This document shows positions 27,201 through 39,200 of a stretch of 64,000 nt of DNA, piece after piece. A program made the position numbers and the translations under genes. The DNA lies in NCBI GenBank assembly GCA_032622095.1, contig CP136062.1, positions 143,672,351 to 143,736,350 of the forward strand, written 5' to 3'. Below the pieces are notes generated by a model. That model was not told where the DNA came from. It did not search any database and saw only the letters and a list, made by a program, of their open reading frames with translations. Position 1 is the first letter of the stretch. Each line of letters begins with the position of its first letter. Source of the DNA: Siphonodentalium dalli. Lineage: Eukaryota; Mollusca; Scaphopoda; Gadilida; Siphonodentaliidae.

Positions 27201-30200
27201 ATTCTCTTATTTATGCGATCTCTCACGGGGAGCCTCGCATATATAAGATAATGCATTGGCTTACAATTAGGTCAATATTAATTGGCCAATGTATTATCTT
27301 ATATACGCGAGGCTCTCTATGGGAGACTCGCATATATAAGAGAATGCATTGGCATATGGTTTTCGCAAAATTTCAGGAAGCTCCAGTCATGGAATTAGGG
27401 TAAAAACCATAAATGTCTCAAATATCGCATAATGGCACGAGTCTTTGGTTTCTTGTAAATCCATGTTATAATATTTAAAGTCACGTGGTTTCTGATAAAT
27501 CCATTGTGAGAATATTTAAAGTCACGTGGTTTCTTTTAATCCAATGCTGTGAATTAGTGTAAACAATATTTAATCCATATTATTCATACAGTAATTATAA
27601 CATAATAACAAGTTATGGTATGGAGGGGATTCGACAGCAAGCTTATAGCTTATATGTGTCGTCTCCGATTACGGTGTGACCGAGCCCACGTCGTGAGTAT
27701 GTGAGTATGCTTGAATTAAGTGCGATGTATTTCAGACAATTTGATGTTCACAGTTCGCGTTTATTTTGTTTTTGTCTCGCATCAACTCACGCAGTGGGCT
27801 CGTTCTATAGGTGTGTCGATATTAAGTTTTATGGAATAAACGGTTTAAGTGAGACTGAGAGTTGGTATTAATAATAGTTGCTGTTAGACAAGTTAATATC
27901 AGATCAGTGGGAGAAAAAGGGAGAATTAGATATTAATGTTTCAGAAGAGAATTTAAAGATATGTGGACAATCTGATGTAGACAGAATTATTTTTGATGAG
28001 CTGACCTATAGCATCTGAGCCGACGTCGCACCACGGTGACAGTTCACAATGAAATCGAACTGTGATCAGGTTATAAACTAGCTCATTGTTGCATATCTTC
28101 CGATTTGATTTGGTTCATTATGATGCTGTGAATTACAAAATGTTCTGATAAATCATGTGTATATAGTTCCTGATATAATCCAGTGATTCTTTATGTGTAT
28201 TCCATGCAATGGCGTGTAGTTCCATAAAATGTATATAAAGTTATACGGTATAGACCATATTGTATGTTGAACTCCTATATATATACATGTATCTTATATT
28301 TCGTTTGATGTAGAATCCATGTATATTCCGTATACTGGCTCTGAATCCCATATTTGGGACCATCTCCGAGTTTTTGGAGAGAAGTGATATTTTAATATTC
28401 TGGCTCTGTTTTGAGTACAAGAGGACTGATCATCACATCACTGATGGAATGTCTGGAAAGTTTGTGTTGCAGTTTATCACTGCATGCTCTTCATAATATT
28501 TAAATCATGGTTTCAAATCTCAGCTCATGCCGTTATACAACTCGTGTGGTCCTCCAGTCCTCCTTTTGTGTACACTAACTGCATAATATCTCGCCAATTC
28601 CTTAACTTTCCCGACCCCTGTAATATTGTCTTGTCATACAGAATCCTGAAAAAATGAAGATTTTAAATTAATTAATTAAACACTAGTGAAAATATCTGAA
28701 AAGCAAACAGCAACTTAGATCATCCTTATATAGCGATCACATTATAAACCGCTTAAACCTAATGCAGGGAACATTGAATTGATTAATACATGGGAGAATT
28801 CCATCATTGTAAGAGACGCAAATCAAAATCGCTCACCAATGTCACTTAAATCATGCAATCGCGAGCTTGGACATTCACCAACCTGTACGTGCAAGGCAGA
28901 TACATAATATACGGCCAGTATTGATTTTAGAATAAAGGGTTTGAAATTTTGTTTTACCACTGGTGAGACCAGCCCCCAAAACGGATTCTATATTCTTGCA
29001 AATTAAAAAGATACACGCGTTACTGAGAGAGTTTGAGATATTCACATATACAATATATCCTTTTCATTTCTATACAGATCGATTATATCTGCATTACTTA
29101 TTGCTGATACCATAGAGATAAACTTACCTCAATTTCACGATACCACAAAATCCAAGAAGACTGTTATTCTATGAAGAATTCATTGAACATTGAGTTCTAA
29201 ACATCACAGACAAGTAGATACAGTAAACAGACACAGTGCAGAGTGTGACTTAAATGAGGCCAAAATTAACTGGCTTTCCATGCATGGTAACTTATCACAA
29301 ATGCTATTCCATCCAAAAGTAATTGAATTCTACCATATCAATGATATTGTATTACACACAGCAGACTATTTGATAGATAAATCACAGCATGATACATGCC
29401 TGCATGGGAAGTCGCTCTTGCGTAGTCATAAACACTGGCGTTTTTAAATATACAACAACATATAAACGCCAGTGTTTATATACCATACACAACAAGTGCA
29501 ATTAGGCATACATATGTGTCTAAGCAAAGTTATTACCACATATATTTATTTTAAAGTTAATTTGTAGTTGAATAAATAATAAATTGGACTTGACAATTGT
29601 TTTCGGATTTTAAGTTACAGTGCTGCACTGCCGAAGATAATAATGTAACTGTTTAAAATATGTCGAGTGTTTTATTATAAACACTAGTGATTTCATATTT
29701 TACAAATAAAAACACATAATCCGTATATTTATAAACTCTACCGATTTTAATAAAACACGTGACACGTTTATATATCTTCAAATTGTTAAGAGTGTTGTTA
29801 TGTTCCGTGATGTGTAGAGTGTGGACGTGGATTCGTTTGTAAGCCTAAATGGCTTATATATATTATATATTAACATGTGACCATTCTCTCTCCAATCGCA
29901 GCATATGATTACTTTGGCAGATGGTCAGATGTCATATCGCCCGGTATCGTCGTGGACACCACGCCGCCCACCATCGGGACGCTGTTAGTGGATAACGTCG
30001 GACCTCTGGGCGTTGTTGCTGCCAATTCACTAATAACTATTTACTGGGATGGAGTCGGTGATACCGAGAGCGGAGTAGATACCATGGTGCTAATGATTGG
30101 TTCATCTCGCGGCAGTGATGATGTTGTTACCAAGCAACTTGTTGATGGTGGAGCCATCGACATAAACCCAGGTGGTTTCCTCGACGGACACACATACTAC

Positions 30201-33200
30201 GCTACTTTGACGGTTAGTTCATGTAATTTGTGCTAAATGTCTATATAATTATATGCCTGCACATCTTTGGTCGCTCATACGGTTATCAGAAGATTGGATT
30301 ATACATCTTCGCACAAGTTTCGTATGCTACACGTTGGATAAAACTTCTAAACGGTCTGGCGTGTACGTGTAGGCCAAGTGACCATACGAGTCCGGTGATA
30401 TCCGCTGGTAATGACAACATACGTTACAAGTTACATGAACTCACGACTGAACTTACATATTATCAAAAAACAACGTAGGGTAAACACCTGGGACATGTAG
30501 TAGACATATGTCACGTAGAGTGTTTTAGGTTGATGATCTAATATTGTATTCTATAGAAATCGTATTCACCTGGGACATGTAGTAGAGATATGTCACGTGG
30601 AGTGTTTTAAAAGATAGGTTAATGATCTCAAGTTGTGTTATATAGAAATCGAATTTTTTTCTCGCGGAAAAATCGGGAAACATTATTTCCTACTGACAAA
30701 AGCTCCTTGACTGGTCCTTTAGCTCGGAACTATTAGTTTATAACCATGAATCAATATAGAAATATAGAAAGTATAGGGAAGTGATTTGGCATTTTTCATT
30801 TTCCAATTTAGAGGTTATAGTTACTGTATATGTTAAACTCGGACACATTGTATGTCGCGTGATATTTTCAGGCAACAAATGCTGCGGGATTGTGTATGAC
30901 TCGACATTCAGATGGGTTTCGTGTGGATGGAACGCCACCCTTCGCCGGAGTTGTCCTAGATATGGATGGAGAAAGTGATGTAAGTGGAATAATGAGGCAT
31001 AACATTAGTCATACTAGCCGCGATTAGTGCAAACGTGTCTTTATTTGGAACCACAACTAAGATAATATGATGCCAATGATGCATCATCATGCATGCATCT
31101 CCACGCGAAGTCGTGTCCAGCTAAGGGACGTTTCCACTATCAAATCGTTCATATATATGCAATAGTGAAAACGTACATGCACATGGGTCACAATTTATAC
31201 ATTTAGTATTAGCAGGTCTTCACACGTATAGGGTCGAAAGTATATTAAATCAGTCCACAATGCTTAAACATCACATCATACATGCTAAGTCATTTTCAGG
31301 GGCTCACATTGGGTGGATATAAAAAAAACCACGACGCAAATGGCCATATAAGGAATCTATACACATTGACAAGAAGTACACCCCTTTATTGTTGTCGTGT
31401 CAGGGAAAATATAACAACGAACTGTTCATGCTCTTTTTTTGATAATTTCTTTGTGGCTAAAGCGATGTTAACCCCCTAATTAAATGAACAGACAAGCAAT
31501 GATAATTTCTTACACTTCAATTCTCAAACATATGTTAAGTTTAAGAGTATTTCAAGTTTCTACATGTATTACTTATTACCCGAAACTTGATAACGGGAAC
31601 ATAATGAACGTAATGAGTGTAGTACATTCAATAAAAGATACATCTTGCTCATTCGCTCGTCGATCGCCGGTCGGATCGGGTCGTCTTTGGATCTTTCCAC
31701 GGACTTAGCCCGACGGTGATTGACGTGACACGTCGGTTGATTATGCGTTCTCCTCATACTACTGCACGCGGGATCTGCCTTGAACTGGACTATCCAACGT
31801 GAATGTACCCGCGTGCATGTCTTGTTTGTATACGCCCTTTTGAAAAAAAGGCCGTATTATAGTATTGGTCTGTCCGCCGGGCGTCCGTCCGTTAACCTGT
31901 TGTCCGGATGATAACTTTAGTTAGAGTGAACCAAAATTAGTAAAATTTGGTATGTGGGTTTATTAGCCGAAAAGTAAGTTCAAGTTCGAATTTGGGTTCC
32001 GCCCACCAATTTTCACCGGAGTTATGCCCCTTATTTAACGTTTTTTGACTTAGAAAATCCTTGAAATTTGTTGTCCGGATGATAACATTAGTATAGTTTA
32101 TCGGAATGAATCCAAATTTGGTATATTACTTTCTCCCACCAAAACACAGGTCAAGTTCGAACTTGGGTTCTGTCCGACCATTTTTGGCAGAGTTATGCCC
32201 CTTTTTCGACTCAGAAAATTCAGTTTTTCTTATGTTTTTTGGTTTCCGGATGATAACTCGATTTTGGAATGTTTATACGCAAAACCCGTTTTTTTGTGGA
32301 TTACATATATCAAAATACAGCTCAAGTCCGAATTTCGTTTTATTCCGATAATTTTTGCGAGAGTTATGGCCCCTTTTTTTATGTAATTTGACTTAGAAAA
32401 TCCCCGAAATTTGTTGTCCGGATGATAACTTTAGTTAGAGTGAACCGATTTCAATCAAATTTGGTATGTGGGTTTATTAGGAGAAAAGACAGCTCAAGTT
32501 CGAATGTGGGTTCCGTCCGCCAATTTTCACCGGAGTTATGCCCCTTATTTAACGTAATTTGACTTAGAAAATCCCTGAAATTTGTTTGTCCGGATGATAA
32601 CTTTACTAGAGCTTATCGGATTCAATGATAATTTGGTATATTACTTTCTCCCACCAAAACACAGGTCAAGTTCAAATTTGAGTTCCGTCCGCCAATTTTT
32701 ACCAGAGTTATGCCCCTTTTTTTTACCAGTTTCCACTGACCCAAGAGAGGGCGTATATTGCACGCCCAGCGTAGCTCTTGTTGGATTATCAGGTCAAACC
32801 TTGTGGCCCGATACCGTCTCAAGCTCATGGGACAAAGCCATGTGCTACATATGCGACCGTAAAGAGGAGGAAGAACCCTTCACATCGTCGCAGGGATACA
32901 GTAATGGTGGCTATATAGATGGAGAGAGAGGCGACGTGATGGACCCCCATATCCCTCTCCCCACTCACCTATACATACAGAGTTGACTATCCCGGAGCAG
33001 AAACACCTATCTGAAGACCAGATAGCAGAAGTCCAATTAAAGACAGATCGATGCAACGTATAGCAAGTTCGATGGACCCACAAAAGCAAGCGAAGAATGG
33101 TACAAAGAAAGAGCAAAAATGGCAAAAACTTCAGCTGACAACAACACCTCACCATCAATCGAACAACTACCAAAAACAAAAAAGAAAGAAAGAAAATTTA

Positions 33201-36200
33201 TCATTATAATCTAATCACGGTAGCCCATATGTATGTCTTTTATTACTATTACAAATTAAAGGCATACCATGAGGCTGACGAGGAGTTGCAGTCGGTCTTT
33301 CCGAGCATCCCGCCCCCCCCCCAAACAACAAATTCCAGATACATCTAGCTTATTCTCCATTCGCTTCACACCGGAATGCCGCCATGTTGGCATAAACAAT
33401 TTGTGGACACCTTGAACAAAACTAAAGTAAGGGTGTGTTTGGTGTTTGTTACAGGGCGACGTAGACTACCAGAAGATCCATGGCGAGATTATTGTTGGTA
33501 TCAGTGGTTGCTCTGACACCCATTCAGGAGTTTACGAATACATCGTATGTCTGGGTACAATACAAGGCGAGTGTGACGAACAGGGATGGCGAAATATACA
33601 CAAAACTGACAGTAAGTCTATTTTATCTATATATGGAGCCTTGTATTCATTATGAGGCGACGATTTGATGTGTATCGCAGTGTATCCTCAAACGCCTAAC
33701 GATAAAGAGCGCTCCTCTTATCTTTTCCTAACATATAGATAATGTGTGTAAACGTTTCACAAGTATTTTCAATATTTGTAAAATAAAAACAATCATATAT
33801 ATTATATTCAAACATACCCATACATGTCAATATTCGTAAGCGTCTATTCAAGTACATATAGTTTGTAAATATATGTATAATACAAAACTTCATAGATTAT
33901 ACTCAAACAGAAGCATCATTTTATTAAATGGAATTGGCAATATTTATTGCCCGTATTCATGAGAATATCTGTCTGTTCCAGGATATACGTTCAAGGGTCA
34001 TTTCAGCACCGGAGTGGCGTACTACACAACAGTGAAGTGCTGTAACGGCGCGGGACTCTGCACGGCCATGACGTCAGATGGTGTAACTATCGACTCATCG
34101 CCTCCAATTGCTGGAGTAATCAACATGGGTCTGATTAATGAACATCAGAGATACTGGGCTCAAAGGTACAAGTCCATGTTTAACCCTTTCCACACTAAAG
34201 TATCCAGTATTAGTCGATACCTTATTTATCTACCACAACATCTCATACCAGCATTGGTGAAATTTAGGACAGCAAACCATAGACTGCCAAACGAGCTATC
34301 AAGATGGCGAAAACACGAGAGTTTACTTGCAAAATGTGCGGTTCCGAAATATGTGACGAGTATCATATTCTCTTGATCTGCGATAATTTGGTCACACTCA
34401 GGAGAAAATACATCCATGACTATTACTGGCTAAATCCTTCATTAGAAAAGTTTTATGGACTCCTTGCGATTGAAAATATATCAATATTGAAGAACGTAAG
34501 CATTTATTTGAAACATGCTTTTAAAGAATACAACTAAGATAGTACACTGATCTATAGAGTTATCCATGTGAATTTATATACACGTATTTCCGTATACAGT
34601 ATGCATATGATATATTTATATAAGTATTACATACAATTTATTATGTATGGATATGAAATTCTGATGAAAATGTTATTCATACCAATGTACATAGTGTATA
34701 TATGTTATTATGCATGTTCCACATTAATTTGTGGCTTTTCGCATTAAACTCATTCATTCATCATTGATGAGTCGTTATCCAATAGGAAATGTTCAGATGA
34801 TAATTTCAATACGACTATCGTTTGTTGTACTTATTATCCAAACAGTTCCCTCAATAAATGGGGCTCTTTCTGCACTTATATTTGCTGCACTCTATTTTTC
34901 TGTCGTCTATTTTGTTTTTGCACTTTAACATCCCTACACATGAATAATATACCATTCCAATGTACACTTTTTAACTGACATGCATGTATATATAATTATG
35001 TGTAATCCCATATTAAGCGAGTATGAGTTAAGAGCTTTAATACAAAATATAATCTACCCGTGACAACTTGTATAGGGACATATCAAAGGATAGACTCGAT
35101 AAAAGTTATGTTTCCTGTTTACTGTGGCCAGGTGATAACAAGATAGAGGAAATTGGCAATTTCATATAATTAAATCAGACACCAACTAATTATCACTCAG
35201 CATATCATTGGTCTACATGTATCTATACTAATATATTGACAGACGCAGCAGCTGTTAAATCGGACAGAACTCATATATATATATATATATTTCCACCAAT
35301 GGTGGGGGAACTCAATTAAACTTTAACACTACATGTAAGTTAACACCTTAACAATCATTTGTAGTGCATGTGAATTGCGATGTCGTGAAATGTGGCCGCA
35401 TCCATGACACTTGGTGCGAGTGGATGTTCTTTCAAACTTGTCAGCTGACACGGGTTCTCTAAAGTAGGAGAAACAAACCAGCATTGAAGACGAGTGACAA
35501 ACGATGAGAGGTTGACAACTAACGTTATTAATGCACATTTACTTCTACTATATTTCTTATACGCCTGAGACAATATTCCAACCATATATAGCGTGATTTC
35601 CAATCATAAAAGTGTCGGGGGAAACATGGTACATCTTTCCATTATATTCTAGAAATAAACAAGATAAGGACGTAAGTCGCGTGATAATAAACAAGATATA
35701 ATTCCGGTCAGTTGCCGGGCCGGAGGGCCGATAATGAACAAAGGTTCTCGTTATCGGCCATATGCCCGGTGTTTGGTAAAAATACACTATTTGGAACGCT
35801 GGTAAAAACGCTAGTAATGGCCTAGATAACGTCGTATAAAGTGGTAATAATTAAGAATTAACATGATAATATTAATATGAATAAGATTAATTAAAACTGT
35901 TTGTTCATTATTTCTAGGGACCACGTTGCCATCCACTGGCTAGGATTCCATGATCCACAAAGTGACATTCAGACTTACTATGTATGCTTGGGAAGTGAGC
36001 CTTACGCATGTGACATTGAACCACCAGCTCATACTTATCAAACAAGCCGGTTATGGTCCGGATTAGACATTCCTGTCGGAATCAAACTATATGCTTCACT
36101 GAACGCGACCAATAACATCGACCTGACTACGGAATCGACATCCGACTTCTTCGTGGTGGATGCGACATCCCCAGCACTTATACTGAGGCCAACTTGGATC

Positions 36201-39200
36201 CACCCAGATCTTAAATCGAGTGGAGATTATACTCTGCAAAGCGACAACACTGAATTGATGTTAAAATGGAAATTTATTGATAACGCAAGTCCGGTCGTCC
36301 GACACGTCATCCGCATTGTGACTTATGACGACGCCCACGTGGCGAATCATGATACATCGTTCGGAAACGTAGACAACATCACACTTCTCTTCAATAAAGA
36401 CGAACTTCGTTCTGGTGACAAATACATAGCCATAGTTACGAGCTGCAACGCCGCTGGACTATGTACTTCTGCGTCCAGTGTTCCACTATTAGTTGACTCC
36501 ACGCCGCCGCATATGGGTAACATCGTTGGTCCGATCACCTTCACAAACGGGGCCCATGGGTCATCGATGGTTGTTACTTGGGAGGACTTCACAGACCCGG
36601 AGAGCGAGATTGTTAAATTTGCTATCAGCGTTGGCGAGACATATAGCGGCCGAGAACATTTGGACTCGCACAGCATCACGAACAACGTAGCAAATCCCGT
36701 GAATAACGTGATCTTAAAACTTCCCGTAAATATAACTAATGGACAGAGTGTCCTTGTCTCGGTTGCTGCTATGAATGGGGTTGGTATGATGGGTGACATC
36801 AGAAGAGTAACAACAGTAGCAACTATGACTGGCGGAGATTCGGGCATCCTGACAATCGAAACTCACTCATGCTCGGTCCACTACTGTACCAAGGAGTGTA
36901 CGTGTGCAATCATGGGCGCAGTTTGTCACGAGGTGGACACCCCGTGGTCGTGTCAGCAGAGAAATTCTTCGGGGAGTTTCCTCGTGCAATTCCGATTTGG
37001 GTCAAACAGAATCAGTGCTCGTGCATCAACAAGGTGTTTCACTGCGTTATGGGCGGATCAGCTCGGCGTGCCAACCGTGCTAAGATACGAATGGACTATT
37101 GGGTTGGAAGGTGGACGTCATGGGGAATCGATATATGACGAATCTGTCGAAGGTGTTTGGCAAGATGCGGGGAGCGAACAAAACATCACCCATTGTTTCA
37201 AAGACGGGAAGCGATTTACACATGGGCGTAGATATGTGTTCCGCGTCCGGACATGGTTCTCCGAGTCCGAATATGAGATCTCTGAGTCAAATTATGTGGT
37301 CATCGACACAACGGTACCAGCTGTGCGGCGTGGCGCACGGATACACGAAAGCGTTGACCAGTGCACTTCTGATACAGAATACATTAGAGATACTGACCAC
37401 ATACATATATGTTGGAAGAGCGTCTTCTCTGAAAAGCAGAGTATAATCTAGATGTACAGACTTTCGTGTGGGACGACAGAAATGGGTATGTTATCTCCCC
37501 GTTAACCACTATGATTCACTATTTGGTAGAAAATGTACATGTTGATTCTGAAACTGTAACCGCAGAACACATTAAATAATATCGCTAATACATGTATATG
37601 GATCAAAATTTCACTCAAATACACCAGTCAGTCTTTTCGGTTCTGTTTGTGACGTTTGTATGTCCTTAATTATGTTTTATTTATCTATATCTACGCATAT
37701 TTGCAACTTATTATGATTCAAGATTATCAATGACTCCAGTCACATTTAGAAACAGATGAGGCTTGACTTTTCGTTACAAACCTCTACGAACCTTATCCAG
37801 TATAACGATATTCTTTTGCGGATTTTTTTGAATCTCATGACCCCATTCTCTTAAAAGCTGAGGTATCGAAATTAATCGCCTATATTATGTAGGTATTATT
37901 TTAAGGGACTGCGGTCTTGATTAACCCCTTAATTTTTCCATTTGCACTTTAACACACATGTCTCACTTTCGCAGCTGATGACATTATGCCACCTATGGAT
38001 ATCGGATTGGAAACCACCTTCACATTGAATACCACGGATTTGGTTCCTGGTGTGAGATACTACTGCAAAGTATCGGCAACCAATATTGTTGGACTGACTA
38101 CTTCGTTGACAAGCGATGGGTTCATCATAGATAACGAGCCGCCATCTGTTGGGGAAGTCTTCAACACGATGAGGTTCCGTAACATTAAAGCACAATCCCA
38201 GTTGGATCATGTCGGTGCATCATGGCGAGGATTCGACGACCGTCATTCATACATCGTTCGCTATTTCGTAGCGCTGGTTTCAGGGGATGAACAACTTCCG
38301 TCAAATTACCATGATGTTGGTCTAAGAACAATGTTCGCGATAGACAATATTACCCTTGCTATCTCAGACAGACTGGCCGTGGTAGTAAAAGCCTGTGATG
38401 CCGCTGGCCTATGCTCACCATCTGTTCGGAGTCCTTTCCTGACGATTGACAACACTCCTCCAAAAGCTCGCATATGCGTGTCATATGTGGAAGAAAACAT
38501 CACGCTAATAGTGGAGGAAAACGAATTGGAAGACACGTCAGTCCGTGTTCGTTTCTATCCGGAGCCGAATGTTGGTGATGGGATTAATTTACATCGGTTG
38601 GTTGTTAACACCCAAACTGAGGAACATGTCTACGGATCTGTTGTGGTCAGCGGAACTCACACGAACTTACACTTCGCTCGTACGCACAAAGGTGTGCAGA
38701 GTGCACGTTTACTTTTGAATACAGAACACCAAGAATTCCGAGATTTGCAAATAATAATACAGAGCCGCATCGACCCTACTGCTGTATCAGTGGTTGCATC
38801 AAAATGCATTCAGATTAATGGAAATGCAAGTTCCTCAGCTTTGAATGCGCGACAAGTTACACACGATAAGTTACTTGTGTCGGTCTCTGTCTCAGATAGT
38901 GACAGCTCAGTGTATGATGTAAATATAGGAGCTGGAACGACAGTGGGTGGATACCAGGTAATGGCATTAACATATATTCATCACCATGGACACCACGTCA
39001 TACCATTCAACTTACCACACGGTACGCCGGTGTACGTCATCGCGTCAGTAGAGAACTTCGCAGGTCTTTCGTCGGTGTTCAGACAAGGTCCAATCATCGT
39101 GGACAAAACGATTCCTCTGATCTCTTACAATGAGTCTACCTTGATTTACACAAAAGCATGTTCCGAATTTTTCGACAACACTACATTTAACGGTACGCTG

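Larger units (their letters stand above)
25393..29901 (+). other. 4.5-kb intron filled with repeats
   Basis: Contains GTGTTTATA-type palindromic arrays at 25640-25770, 26590-26800 and 29427-29790, an inverted repeat at 27230-27345 and a small tandem array at 27425-27545. Open frames at 25719-25910, 26307-26597 and 29190-29447 show no family signal; they may be chance or eroded element pieces. The stretch 27600-29400 shows nothing I can support. Confidence 0.6.

Noticed and set aside
27600-28050. LTR-like stretch with AATAAAC and TTGGTATTAATAATAG resembling an LTR/primer-site junction
   Set aside because: No matching second LTR and no pol fragments nearby; the resemblance is too weak.
36347-36847. 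166-codon minus-strand ORF
   Set aside because: Antisense shadow of a well-supported repeat exon.
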